Source: Bilabrum cf. latius (lineage: Eukaryota; Bigyra: Bicosoecida; Bigyra; Bicosoecida). Taken from it: a stretch of 64,000 bases of DNA. Within the stretch, counting starts at the first letter, position 1. Each line of letters opens with the position of its first letter. This document shows positions 53,749 through 64,000 of the stretch, one piece after another. A model generated the notes under the pieces. The model saw only the letters and a list, made by a program, of their open reading frames with translations, was not told the DNA's origin and did no database searches. The stretch is from NCBI GenBank assembly GCA_965178125.1, contig OZ237759.1, positions 310,001 to 374,000 on the forward strand. Reading direction: 5' to 3'. The position numbers were made by a program, and so were the translations under genes.

Positions 53749-55085
53749 ATGGCAGCAGCTGGTATGTCTTCTGATGGCATAGATATCGAGTGAGAACTCA
53801 GATCTGAACCACAGCTCGCTTGCACCGACAGGTTTCCATCTGGTTATTTACTAGCGTGCATGCCAACTTGGCGGCAGTATCCGCACTGTCTTAAACCATT
53901 ATATTGGTTCGATTCTATTGCAGAGTCGGAGCCGCGAGTGCTGCGGGTGGCGGTTTTCATGAGGATGCCGATGAGTTATAGGATTACCAGAGGCGGTTTG
54001 ACAGGCAGTATGGCCAGGTAGAGCAACTTGCAGCCGATCTTTCGTGAGAATCATGTATTGAGTGCATTCAAATTCCCATGGCTAGTTCATGGAACCGACG
54101 TCCCGGCTTCTGTTAGAATACGTGTTTTGCAGCGACTCTACGAGGAGAATGGAGGAATTGACAGCTAGAAATAACACAATATTTTCATAGGAAGAAGAGT
54201 CTCGAACGTAGAGTTAGATGCATGCCGAAATGGACCGAAGCAAGAAAGCAATGGAAGAGGGCAAGCTGGTGTTGAAGCGAATGCAGGCGCAAGGCGCTGC
54301 CTTCGAGAAGAAGGGATACACAGACAGAATGCCGCTCTTCACGCAGAGATACGAGGTTCTATGCCACAGGTTCGTGAAAGTTGCCCAAAAGAACCAGGTG
54401 AGCGAAATCACCCCTGGCCCGCTCCCCCGACCGGACCCTTCTACATCCATCGGCACCTCCTCACCATCAAAGCCAGTGTATCTCGCATTGCGCGCGCCTC
54501 GCGGCACCAGACAATCGTCCGTGCTACTATATTACATCACAGCTCCTGCGACCTTGCTCCCACATCTCCCATTCCCCCCCTTCTCCCCCCAATATTGCAC
54601 AGGCGGCCAAGGGCGCCTTCAAGGACAGCGCCAAGAAGAAGCTCCTCGACCAGGCGGAGCTGCTCCCCGGGCTGCAGGACAAGCCGAGGGACGTGCTCGA
54701 GGCAGAGCTGGAGAGGGACCCGACACTGATCTCGCAGGCCGTGGCAGGGCAGGTGGTGGCCCACAGAGAGGTCCGCAGGCAGGAGCAGGAGGCGCAGGAT
54801 AGGGCCGAGGCGATCCGTGAGCTGATGCAGAGCATCCAGGAGGTGGCGCAGATGGTCAATGAGCTGGCCGAGCTGACCAACAGGTACAGCGAGGTTGTGG
54901 ACAAGGTGGTGGTGAACGTGAGGGACGCAGACCAGTACGTTAAGCAGGGGAACAGCGACCTCCGGTCCGCGATCGAGAGCCAGAAAGCCTCGAGGAAGAA
55001 GATGTGCTGCCTTGCCATCGTCGGGATCGTGGTGCTCGTGCTAATCTCGGGGGTGCTTGGGGGGATTCTGCCCTCGCTGACCTGA
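53749..55085 (+). CDS. Syntaxin-type (Qa) SNARE with substituted zero-layer residue
   Basis: Exons 53749-53761, 53926-54043, 54133-54397 and 54603-55085 give 292 aa with TAG as Gln in exons 2 and 3. Introns have GT..AG ends (GTATGT, GTGAGA, GTGAGC) and two short T-rich acceptors; the exact acceptor of exon 2 (second AG) is chosen to keep the frame. The N-terminal helices include KKAMEEGKLVLKRMQAQGAA. The SNARE motif runs from IRELMQSIQEVAQMVNELAE through RYSEVVDKVVVNVRDADQYV, followed by the basic juxtamembrane SRKKM and the TM anchor LAIVGIVVLVLISGVLGGIL. The protein would act in vesicle fusion. By heptad alignment the central-layer Gln is replaced by Tyr (TAC). Confidence 0.8.
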
Positions 55086-55864
55086 CCTTGCATGAGTGCA
55101 TTCCCTATAGAAGGTGTCTGTCTTTCTTTCATTTACGCTATCGACGATAGCTCTCGATTCTCCGTTTACGTGCTGGATGCAGGCAGTCTTCCAATAGTCC
55201 CACAGACGGTGTCTGTCTTTCATCAATTTATTGTTGGTCTGACGGATGATGATGCAATTGCTCGGGCCGTTTGGACGTGACCGGTGGGCTGCGAGCGTAT
55301 CCGGTGAGCTTGGCACCCTTGCCTTGCAGCCACGGCGGCGCACCAGGTCTGAACGGTCAATGGATCCACTGGCACAGCCTTCTGCCGGTCCAACTCGTGC
55401 AACCCCGGCTACGCGTGGATGGGATACTTCGAATCTGCTGTGGGCACTGGCAGCGATGAGCAGCAGGTGCTCGGGGCCGAGCGCCAGCTGTGCAGCAGCG
55501 GACGCCCCTCGTTCACCGAGGCGCTCATGGTAGGTACCATGTGCTCCCACCATCACCCAGTCCCACCCCACGCCCGTCAGCCCAAGCAACACCCCCTCAG
55601 CCAGTCCCAGTGCAGGTTCAAGCCCCAGCATGAGCGGAGTACCAAGCGTATCCCCATTGGATTCCCCAACGTACAGCCCGGCAGCAGTGGTTGAAGTAAG
55701 GAGCCGACAGCGCGGGCAAAATGCGTCTTCGGCACCAGACTCGTCTGCCGACACGAGCGAGTCGTGCTCAAGCTGCCTGCCGCTGGGTGCCTCAAGCTCC
55801 CAGGTGCTGGTGGAAAAAATTGTCAGCATCAGCAGCGCCGCGCCCGCGGATGTAGGGTGTGATT
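55086..55864. other. Spacer with competing low-quality ORFs
   Basis: Open frames occur on both strands (a 262-codon minus-strand ORF at 55041-55829 and shorter plus-strand ones). None has a recognisable motif and the minus-strand ORF overlaps the syntaxin 3' end. I call no gene. Confidence 0.4.
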
Positions 55865-56194
55865 ATGCGGCAGCATTTTTGGCTAGAGTTGGACGACGTG
55901 GTTGTCTGGCTGCAGTAGTCGGACGGTGGGCCAGGGACTGTGCTAGTCCTGCAGGTGCCAGCCGACTCCCTCACTCGAGCAGACGAGCTGCTGCAGCTGA
56001 TCGAGCCGATGCGACGACCCCGGTCGCCGTGTGATCGACAGAACGGGCAGGGCACTTTGGAAGAGACTTCACGGCACGTGTTGACTGCATGGTCAGCACG
56101 GGTACCACTCGCTTCTGGGACGGCTGCAGCCACGGTGGCTATGGACTCCTTACTAAGGAACCAATATTGCAGTGCCAAGCCTGTTTCACGCTAG
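55865..56194 (+). CDS. Hypothetical protein (weak)
   Basis: A 109-codon frame from ATG 55865 with one in-frame TAG (about 55916). It contains LELDDVVVWLQQSDGGPGTV and VPADSLTRADELLQLIEPMR, which read like natural protein. The position between syntaxin and the ankyrin gene has room for a small gene, but neighbouring frames are also open. No family. Confidence 0.3.
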
Positions 56195-56368
56195 CTTTGT
56201 GACTGCTTTGATAAACGTTTGCTTGTTCGATCCACGGGTGTGTCGAGTGTCCAAATCCACTCCCGCCCAAGATTGCTCCCGTTGCCAAACTCAAAGCGAG
56301 CGAGGATACCGGATCTAGTAGCTCTGCCGGTTGCATGACACGACGCGGTATCCGCAGAATCAGGATCA

Positions 56369-58501
56369 TCACACGCTATGAGGCAACAACAGCTTCACGC
56401 ACTCGTCATGCTCACCCAGTCTAGCTGCTTCCAGCGCACTAGCGAGCCGCCTGCCACCGATTCCGTCGTCTACCTCGCAGCGCAGACGCATGCCACCCGC
56501 CAGCACACCAAGCCGCAACCGCTTGGCCAGCTCCAATGGCCTTCCCTATGCTGCAGCCAACAGCAACAACTTTGCATTCATCCGTGCTTCCACGGCCCTT
56601 CTGTGATTCAAAACGCACTGGAGTCTCTTGCAGCGCTCTCTGCGTGCCATGATTATATCTAGCGCGGCTGTCTCCTGTCTGGCCCGGCTGCAGCTCCTGA
56701 GCATCTGCAGGCACTTGTCAGCGTCGCCATTGCTGCTGGTTACCGCCAGCAAGATCTTGGCTAGTGTGGACCTGGGCCTCAGCATGCGTGCCTTGATGGT
56801 GTCTTCAAGGCTGCGCACGAAGGGCTTGCTGGTACGTGCCCCGAGAGCCACAAGTTGGGCAACAGAGACGAGGCTAACATTGGGCGCATCCCGTATCGGT
56901 GTGCGGTGCTTCTGCGAGAAGAGAGCATGCAATCGATGGGTGCAAGCATGTGCGCGCATTCAGTAATAAGAAACCCGGCTGATCAACGGCGGGGCGGCAC
57001 GCGGTCTGCAAACCTGCGAGCAGTCGTTCATGAGGCAGTTGGACGACTATGGCATTCAGTACAAACAGCGAGCCGTTCTCCAGCTTACGTTACACTTCGC
57101 GTTAATATTGCCACCGCGCAAGACAAGCAGCCGCAATATGTCGCTGTGATTGTGTTTGGCGGCATAATGCATGGGCGTCTTCCCTTTCTGCGACAAGCCA
57201 GCAGCAGACCGAGGACTCGCTATTCTGGAAAGGTTGTCGCAGACGTGCAGCGTGGGCATACCAGGGCTAGGCCAGGCAAGCCCGGTGCACTCACACTATC
57301 TCGCAAGTTGGGGTCCACGCCGACATCCCTGAGAAGAGCCGCGGCGGCTGCGTAATGCCCGGCGGCAGCAGACCGATGCAGGCTCGATGGGATGTCCGGG
57401 CCGGTCTCTTCGGCCCGGGCCAGCAGTTCGCACACGTCTCGATGCCTGCCTCTAGAGGCAACGATAAGAGGACTCATTCCGAGCTGCGGGTCGCGGTTGA
57501 TTGCTAGGAGGTGATGGTTACTCGTGAGCCACCGGCGCGGGGTAATCCTGAATGTCAACAGCTAGCACGATCGTACTCACCATGAGGCCGGCAAACGGAT
57601 TGGCACGAGCTTTCAGGAGCGCCTGGCAAACTTCCTTTCGCCCCCTTGACGCAGCCATGTGAAGTGGAGTGGCACCATCCTGCACGGACGCACGGGCAGA
57701 AGGGTCGGACATGCTAATTGAGGTTGCGCGCATGGCGCAGCCACCAACCTCATTTGACTAGGCTCCACTCAATCCGGATGATCGGCAGCTGTAGTACCTA
57801 TCGGCAGCGGCAGTCCACAGAACTGGATTACTTCGCTAGAATGACTGGACTACACTGCACCAGAGAGCATGCAAGCTCGCACGAGGGGTGGGTGCTACCT
57901 CACGCAGTCAGTCAGGTGAACCGGCGCCTTGGCCCGAAGCAGGACGACGCAAGTGGTGAGGTCGCCACCATTAGCACAATAGTGCAGTGCAGTGCGACCT
58001 TTCTGCAAGCATTACATGGATCTAGCATATGGTGGTAGCAAAGTGATTCCTTCTTGTGGGAACGTTCCAGAATACAAGCAGCTTGAAGCGCATGATGGCC
58101 CGCCGGGCTCTGTAGCAATGGGCCCATGTCAATCTGTCAATCCTCGCATTATACAAACGTGCGTCGCCACAGCCCACGCCCGTTATCTCACTGGGCACTA
58201 TATATCAACCGGTATCCCTGATTTCAGCAGGTCCGCGCATAAATGAGCATGACCAGAGAACGCAGCAAAGTGGAGCGGCGACGAATTGCCCAAGATAGGT
58301 TTAGCTCCATTTTGGATGAGCATCCCACAAGTGTTGACGAGGCCTCGAAAAGCACAGTACAAAAGCGGATCCAGGGACTGCAATGGAAGTTTCTCGTGTG
58401 CCCAGTGCGGAGAACGTTTGAATAATTAGTGCGCCGAAATGATGTTGTTCTAGTTGCCATAGCATGTGTACAAAGTCCCTCACTAATCCTGAACAGTCCA
58501 T
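56369..58501 (-). CDS. Ankyrin-repeat protein, exons matching repeat units
   Basis: Seven exons, all phase 0: 58484-58501, 58192-58377, 57904-58002, 57581-57679, 57295-57483, 57089-57187 and 56369-56911, giving 410 aa with TAG as Gln. Three exons are exactly 99 nt, one ankyrin unit (33 aa) each: KGRTALHYCANGGDLTTCVV, DGATPLHMAASRGRKEVCQA and KGKTPMHYAAKHNHSDILRL. The larger exons hold NSSPLHFAAFSGHAHLCADL and LGMSPLIVASRGRHRDVCEL. Donors are GTGAG(T/G/A) or GTAAGC and acceptors end (T/C)GCAG. The last exon encodes a helical C-terminal domain (DKCLQMLRSCSRARQETAAL, ending KLLLPHSV). Ankyrin stacks mediate protein binding; the partner is unknown. Exon 1 (MDCSGL) is the least certain. Confidence 0.78.
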
Positions 58502-58866
58502 CTACAACAATGTTTGAATCTCAAAGTTTACCAGACGCACTGTATGCCCTTGGCTGAGGGCTTCCAAGACCTTCCGCTATGATTCTATTTCTCCCCGTTC
58601 CGCCGACGCGAGAACATGTTCCGACAACATTTTGACAGGCCAGACACTTCGACCAGCAGCTCCAGCTTATGTATTGCTATTTATTAAAAAGTTTTCGATG
58701 AACGTACGCGGGATGTTGACTTTGGTTAATGATTGCGAGAGCATTGCAATTTGCAAGTTTGCATGCAGGGCAAACCGGAAGCGCACCGACATGCGGCCAT
58801 CCGGCTTGCTGATGCCTAGACGATACCGCCGCTGGCAGCTCTGCGCTCAATGGATGGCGCATCGTG
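58502..58866. other. Spacer, no supported gene
   Basis: Upstream of the ankyrin gene and downstream of the RanBD gene. Only short ORFs with no motif. Confidence 0.5.
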
Positions 58867-60207
58867 TTACGGCCTCAGAGCTGCCAGCAGGGCTGCGGCT
58901 TTCTCCCCGCTGGTGCACCGCACGAGAAACACGATCGACCCCCCCGGGCTTGTGCCGCTGCCTGCATCCCCCTGCGCCCCCCCCGCGTGGCCTGCGATGG
59001 CCCCAGCCGTGCCCGTGTCCCTCTTTGCGGCTGCTAATGATGACGACGGCGATGAAGACGATGATGAGGACGATGACGAGGACGACGAGGAGACAGGCGG
59101 TACCCCCGCGCCCGTGACGATGGCACGCTCATCCGGGCCCAGCACAGCCTGTGGGAGAGTCAGCGACACGCACCGCTCCTGCACCTCGTGCACCGCCACC
59201 CAGCCCGGGGGCAGCCCGTCGAGCACCTGCTTGGGCAGGCTCGCGTTGAGGAGCAGCGCGCGCGTAGACTCGCGACGGATGATCAGGTGCAGCGCATTGC
59301 CATGCAGTCGCGCAGAGGGCTTGCCTGCCGCGTCGGACGTTGCGTCGGCTGTGGATGGTTTCGATCGGACGGCATCTCCCGCAGTTGCTTGCGTCTCGCT
59401 GCCCGCCGATCCGAGTGGAGCACTTGCTCCTGCTCCTGCTCCTGGCAAGACGAGCAGAGTGCCCTCTCCTCGCTCGATCCATCGGCTGCCGCTTGCAGTG
59501 CTAGTGGACTGTGCGCCATTCGGCTTCCGGGGAGCAGTTGCAGCGGAATGTTCGGCACTCGCACTGCTGGGCGTCGCGCTCGGCTTCTGCTACTAGGCTG
59601 CCGCTGGTGTCGATGCACTATCGCTGGCAGTCTTGGCGGTAGCACTCCCACGAGGCAAGGCTGCAGACTTCTCTCCTGACGAAGCCGCAGTACCATCTTC
59701 CGCACTCTAATCTGTACTACTATCTAAGGATACAAACTCGTACAATTTCACTCGACCCCTCCAAGCTGGAGTGGCGTTCTCGTCGACAACAGCTGGCCTG
59801 CCGCTTGTTCTCGGCCTCTTCTTGCCACCTGCATCAACATTCTTATCATCGCTAGCACCTGCTGGTTCTGTGGCCGGCCGTTTGGTTCCAAGCGCGAATG
59901 GGCTGGAGATATTGCTGCTGCCAGGTGAGGGCGCGACTGAAAACGATTCCGCCCCAGGACTCGACGATGCAACTCCGTCGAATCCGAACGTGTTTGCCAC
60001 GTCGGATAACCAAGCTTCTTTTGCAGAAGTAGAAGACGATTCGGAAGAGCCTCCTGCACTGGGCTTGCTACCGTCGCCAGCTGGGCTCTGCTGCCGTGTG
60101 AGCCATTGGGGGACGTCTCCTGCGGTTTCCAAGGATGCGCTGCTGGTCTCCACCTCTGATGAGGTAGCGGCCATATCTGCCCAGCCGCCATCTGTAGACT
60201 GTGCCAT
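58867..60207 (-). CDS. Ran-binding-domain protein (NUP50/RanBP3-like)
   Basis: A 446-aa protein in one frame with in-frame TAGs at 59707 and a tandem pair near 59594. The N-terminal ~150 residues are Ser/Gly-rich with a basic KKRPRTSGRP motif (nuclear localisation-like). The C-terminal half has RGRVKLYEFVSL, SRWIERGEGTLLVL, LHGNALHLIIRRESTRALLL and NASLPKQVL, the K.KLY.F...W.ERG.G.L...R..RLIMR......LLLN order of RanBD1 (PF00638). It then has a poly-Ser insert and IVFLVRCTSGEKAAALLAAL. Nuclear-pore or transport function by binding Ran-GTP is inferred from the domain. Long low-complexity inserts split the domain. Confidence 0.75.
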
Positions 60208-61188
60208 AATCGTCACAGAAGGGATTGTGCTGCGAAGCAAAGCGGTCTTTCAATCTGTAGGGCCCTCGCTGCCAGTGGCGCCGCAGCGGAACCGTGGGCC
60301 GTGGCGGACGGCGGTCGTGCACGAGCCACACTTTCGGCTTGACCTGGAACAAGTTCGTCCAAGCCGTTTATTTTTATATTTCAGCTGGGTTTGCCGTAAG
60401 TTTTGCGATCGCGCCCGAGCGGAATGTTCGGCTCGGGCAGGGGTGCTCTCTGCCCGAGCCGAGGGTTTTCTTCTTTTCGGCTCGGGCTATGGTATTTTGC
60501 TCTTTTGGTGGCTGCTTGCTTGCTAATTAGAATTGGCGCTGCCGCCTGTGTGCCGTTTGACCGCCCATGCAGCGGGTCGGAGGCTTTCACAACGCACGCA
60601 ATCCAACCTTTCTTCTGAGTGGGTCTGCCCTCTTCGGCGGACGCGGGAGTCGCGCCCCGGGCCTGTCCGTCGGCCGTGACAGCCGCCTCGCGAGTGTGCT
60701 TGCTGCCGATCCGGGCAGCCCCACTCTGGCCGGGCCGCCGCTTCCTTCTGCTGTCCGTGGCAAGCACTTGCTCGGAGCGCAATTGGAATAATTTCTTGGT
60801 TTGGTGGATAATATATCGTTCGACAGAGTTCGGACGTTCGCGGCGAGTGATGCCGATGCGGGATTGCGAGGTGGAGGCGCTGAGGCAGTTCTGATCGCGC
60901 ACCTGCCACGCAGTGCCCAAGTCATGCCTCAACCCCTGAACCTACTAGTATGGCATGCTATTTCTGCTAACCGCTTGCTGCTATTTCGCCTGCCTTCTGC
61001 ATCGATTCAGTATTGACAGCATCGGCGCCCCATTTTTCTTGCTGTCGGCTTCTCGTTTGCAGCTGAGCCATCATGGTCGCAGCAGTACATCGATCACAGG
61101 GCAAGAGCGGGTTTCGTTATGCCGGATTGGCATCATTGGTATCGCACACCGCCTGTGCTTTCAAGACCGCCAAGCTAAAGCACCCGCC
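60208..61188. other. Spacer with dispersed repeat, no supported gene
   Basis: 60265-60480 resembles 62975-63145 (GGCGGACGGCGGTCGTG, GAGCCACACTTTCGGCTTG, CGCCCGAGCGGAATG blocks). It also contains inverted GGCTCGGGC/GCCCGAGCC units. A 183-codon minus-strand ORF here lies within repeat and is not called. Confidence 0.5.
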
Positions 61189-62883
61189 TCATTCATCCTG
61201 GGACTCGCGCAAATAAGCAAACGCCGGCTCGAATTTCTATCCCGGGTATCCCTCCAAAGCACTGGGCGATCCACTATTCAAATACGACCTCCAGATACGT
61301 GATAGCGAACCCTGCTGTCTCAGCTCCAGGTTGAGGTCTGATACTCTCAACATCCTGGCCATGGGCCGCATGTAGGACGTCTCGATGCTCCACAGGTACT
61401 CCCCGCTACCCATGTCCACGAATGCCAGATCGCCCACGCGGTCGCACTCCTCCCCCGTGATGACGAGTGCGCACTTCTGGGCCTTGCCCTGGGTATCCGT
61501 CTTCCAGTCGATGTCTCCGTTCGATTTCGTCTTCACCAGGTTGCAGTCGTCCTGCACCGTCAGAGAGGCCTTGCTGTCGCCCCCCTTCCGGAGCGCCTGC
61601 CCCATGGCCAGCACCTCGGAGTCCCACAGAGTGTCCCCCCTGGCGGCAGGTCGCTTAGCAAGCGCCCTGGGGTCGCAGCGATGCACCGCCCCTTCGATGG
61701 CCGCCTGCAGCGCCGCCGTCTTGCGACCATTGCCCAAAGTCTTATCGTCGTGAGGACTATCGAGGTCCGCCGACCCCGCCGACCACACGATCGCACCTCC
61801 CTGCTGGAACAGGACGGCGTTGCCGTCCCCCTGCAGACGAAGGGTATCTGCACCCGGATCCATCAGCGAGGCAGGCACCCTCCAGATGTACTGCCCGGAG
61901 GCGCTGTCCACGATGGCCAGGTCGCCCTGGGTGTCGCACCCGTCCCCCGTGATGACGAGTGCGCACTTCCCCTCGGTACCCTTGTCCCTCGTGTTGGTTG
62001 CAAACACGTCCTTGCCCCCTCGGTACACCACCAGGTTGCAGTCTCCCTGCATGCGCAGCTCGACCCCCTCGCCCGCTTTCAAGGCATCCCCGGCCCGCAG
62101 CACCTGCCCCGGAGACAGCACGTCGCGGTCGGTCACTTGGTGGTATGACGATTGCAGGGCCCCTGCATCGCATTGCAGACTGTGCACGTCCTCCCGCACC
62201 TCCAGATCGTAGTAAAAGTACCCCGCACGATTCGGAAGGTGCGTCAAATATTCGGTGCTCCATAGCAGCTGCGCGCCTTCCTGAAGGAGAACGGCAACAC
62301 TGTCCCCCTGGACCAGAAACGTGTCGACTTTTGGTGTGAAGACAGAGGATTGCACACGCCAGAGGTACTTACCTGTATCCGTGTCGATGATGGCCAGGTC
62401 TCCATCCGTGCTGCACGATGCATCGGTCAAGATCAACGCACAGTGGTTGGCCTGCTCCGAGCCGTCGGAGTTGCCCGAGTAGAACTAGTCCCCACTGGGA
62501 TGGCCAATACTGTCATACTCTCCATAAACGACCAGCTTGCAGTCAGCCCGGAGCCACACCCTCGTCGGACCCTTGGACAAGGCGTTATCAAGCATGGTCA
62601 TGGCGGAATGTAGAATCTCGCCCCTCCGGAGTCTGTCGCCCTCAGCCGGCTTCCTCGAAGCCAAGGCCTTGACATCGCAAGAGTACGTGTCAATTTTGTC
62701 AATGTTCAGGAGTGCCTCCCACCTGGTGCGGCTATGTTGCCTGCTGCTGGCGCGGACCGAGGCCAACGACGTAGATCTAGAGCCAGCGCTGCGAAGGTGC
62801 TGCTGGCCTGCTGCTCGTCGCCCGTGCACAGTTACCGCCGAGCAGGCGGCGAGAGCTACCAATATTGTAACGATTGATTGCAT
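61189..62883 (-). CDS. Secreted protein with three bulb-type (B-)lectin domains
   Basis: A 564-aa protein; TAGs at 62485 and 61237 are read as Gln. The signal peptide is MQSIVTILVALAACSAVTVHG. Three repeats follow, each with LxxGExLxxG, a Q/D-D/G-CNLVVY strand (ELRMQGDCNLVVYRGGKDVF; LTVQDDCNLVKTKSNGDIDW; VWLRADCKLVVYGEYD), CALVITG, GDLAIVD, and YLWRV followed by LRLQGDGNAVLFQQGGAIVW. This is the beta-prism II mannose-binding lectin fold. The usual QxDxNxVxY sugar site appears as QGDGNAVLF and related forms, so sugar affinity may be altered. Extracellular carbohydrate binding (recognition or adhesion) is inferred. It ends at TGA 61189. Confidence 0.85.
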
Positions 62884-63407
62884 CCCTATAGATCTGAGGT
62901 TGGTGCAACCGTTGTGTTACTTCACTGCAGTGGGCGGCAAGGAAGTCGCGAGTGGCCGCCGCGCCGCGCCGGCGGCACTGGCAGCGGAACCTTCAAGTTG
63001 GGCTGCGGCGGACGGCGGCCTTGTACGAGCCAAACTTTCGGCTTGGGCCTGGGAAAACTTCGTCCAAGCATTGCATTTATATTCAAACAAGATTTGCCGC
63101 GATGTCAGAGATCACGCCCAAGCGGAACTCTCGGCTCGGGCGCGGTTAAAATTTATAAACACAATCGGCTTGGGCGAACTTGTACCAGATCAATTCAAAA
63201 GTTTGGCTCGTGCACGACCGCCGTTCGCCACTGACAAGGCTCCGCGGCGGCGCCCCGTGGCAGCGGGGGGTGGGGCGACCTGACGCGCACTGCGAGTAAA
63301 TAAATACTCACAAAGTAACGCAACCGGTGGCAGTGGCTGCGCATCTGCGGACGAGTTCTAAAGACAAACTTGTTGATCACATACAGAAAGCCACTGCCCC
63401 GCCATAA
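62884..63407. mobile_element. MITE-like foldback element
   Basis: About 62970-63035 (CGGCACTGGCAGCGGAACC ... GAGCCAAACTTTCGG) is repeated in inverted orientation at about 63195-63265 (TTTGGCTCGTGCACGACCGCC ... GTGGCAGCG), giving a ~300-bp element with imperfect ~60-bp terminal inverted repeats and no ORF. A related half-element is at 60265-60450. It sits between the lectin and VWA genes. Confidence 0.55.
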
Positions 63408-64000
63408 TCACCGGAGCTTCGCCATGGCCGCCTGGACCGCCCCGGCAGCTCCCTTCTTGCCGTTGCACCTCCCTGCGAGGTAGCTTGTCGCCTTGGCTCC
63501 CAGCAGCCGGATCTCATCCCTGTGGCCCGCCAGCTTGGTGGCCATGCAGGCGACCACCAGGGCAGTGACCCATACGCTCCTGACATCCTCCTTGCTGAGC
63601 CCTCCCGCCCAGGGCGCGGCAGACGGCACATCTGCGAGGATCGCCTTAACCGCTCCCATGTCTCTGACCATGAGGATTGCGCGCAGCTGCTCGTCAGTGG
63701 CCACGAAGGACCCGTCGGCCTGCTGCGCCTGCACCACCTGGTCCAGCGACCTTGCCACCTCCGCTGCACTAGGCCCCCCCGCGGCCCCCTCCTCCGCTTC
63801 CTCCTCCTCGGCCTCCTCGATGGCATCGTCAGTGTCGTCCTCGTCCAGCGCCCCGCCGCGGGACAGCCGGTCCGCGCTGGCCACCGAGCTAAAGTCGCTG
63901 TGGTCACTGCCGGCCTCGGCCACGGCCATGCCGTCGGGGATGGCAGCCGCCCAGCTTCCGCCCAGAGCCATCGAATCCAGCTCTGCACCTGCTCCTGCCC
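63408..64000 (-). CDS. VIT/VWA-type protein, C-terminal domain (truncated at window edge)
   Basis: The frame is open to the right edge, so only the last ~197 residues are present. After an acidic linker (DEDDTDDAIEEAEEEEAEEG) the conserved part reads VVQAQQADGSF, LSKEDVRSVWVTALVVACMA and LGAKATSYLAGRC. This matches the C-terminal L..Q.ADGSW...WATALAL..L......L...KA..WL motif of VWA5A/PARP4-type inter-alpha-trypsin-like proteins. The VIT and VWA domains would lie outside the window. Assignment is from this short motif only. Confidence 0.6.
   Translation of the reverse strand, partial: AGAGAELDSMALGGSWAAAIPDGMAVAEAGSDHSDFSSVASADRLSRGGALDEDDTDDAIEEAEEEEAEEGAAGGPSAAEVARSLDQVVQAQQADGSFVATDEQLRAILMVRDMGAVKAILADVPSAAPWAGGLSKEDVRSVWVTALVVACMATKLAGHRDEIRLLGAKATSYLAGRCNGKKGAAGAVQAAMAKLR

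Noticed and set aside
55041-55829. 262-codon minus-strand ORF
   Set aside because: No recognisable motif, overlaps the syntaxin 3' end and competes with plus-strand frames; not called.

Overview
The window joins two very different DNAs, both of which read only if UAG is decoded as glutamine (TAA and TGA remain stops). Positions 1 to about 21,900 are an AT-rich, densely packed DNA-virus-like element. It looks like the right part of an endogenous Polinton-like virus/virophage-like element (PLV/maviricete type): capsid protein C-terminus, lipase, FtsK/HerA-type packaging ATPase, retroviral-type integrase, primase-helicase, tyrosine recombinase and DNA methylase. From about 23 kb to the right edge the DNA is GC-rich and carries nuclear genes of a unicellular eukaryote with short spliceosomal introns: symplekin, TAF6, a complex I LYR subunit, OXNAD1-like oxidoreductase, syntaxin, ankyrin and Ran-binding proteins. 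I cannot name the host lineage.

The recoding is supported in both halves. In the element, TAG occupies invariant Gln positions (helicase motif VI; the Gln residues before SDNG and NG in the integrase core). In the host, two copies of a 66-bp tandem coding repeat carry TAG exactly where the others carry CAG. Gene boundaries given here are therefore much longer than standard-code ORFs; many 'short ORFs' are pieces of one gene.

Element layout: 0-9 kb is a morphogenesis block (capsid, lipase, HMG-like basic protein, a 2OG-oxygenase/FkbM methyltransferase fusion, acidic protein, fibre-like protein, P-loop-like membrane protein, SET protein, packaging ATPase, Gly/Ser/Ala-rich basic protein). 8.9-21.2 kb is an accessory and replication block (HR-DGPA repeat proteins, one fused to a RING finger; integrase; small cassette genes; tRNA-Met; a second RING protein; HNH-like protein; primase/UL9-like helicase; methylase; tyrosine recombinase). 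Most genes start directly behind a TATATATG-like sequence. Genes of the second block additionally carry an AAATCATTT/AAATGATTT palindrome upstream. Several convergent gene pairs share a conserved spacer module. A ~200-bp repeat flanks the primase-helicase in inverted orientation and recurs near the right end of the element. A perfect 58-bp palindrome lies at 22.26-22.32 kb, near the junction.

Host layout: symplekin (-) and TAF6 (+) diverge from a ~180-bp promoter; then a complex I B14/NDUFA6-like gene (-), a ~2,950-aa coiled-coil protein with two large tandem-repeat arrays (+), an OXNAD1-like gene (-), a ~1,975-aa secreted/membrane protein (-), a TatA-like membrane protein (+), syntaxin (+), an ankyrin protein whose exons match repeat units (-), a RanBD/NUP50-like protein (-), a B-lectin protein (-) and the C-terminus of a VIT/VWA-type protein (-) running off the right edge. 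A foldback repeat family occupies the spacers at 60.3 and 63.1 kb.
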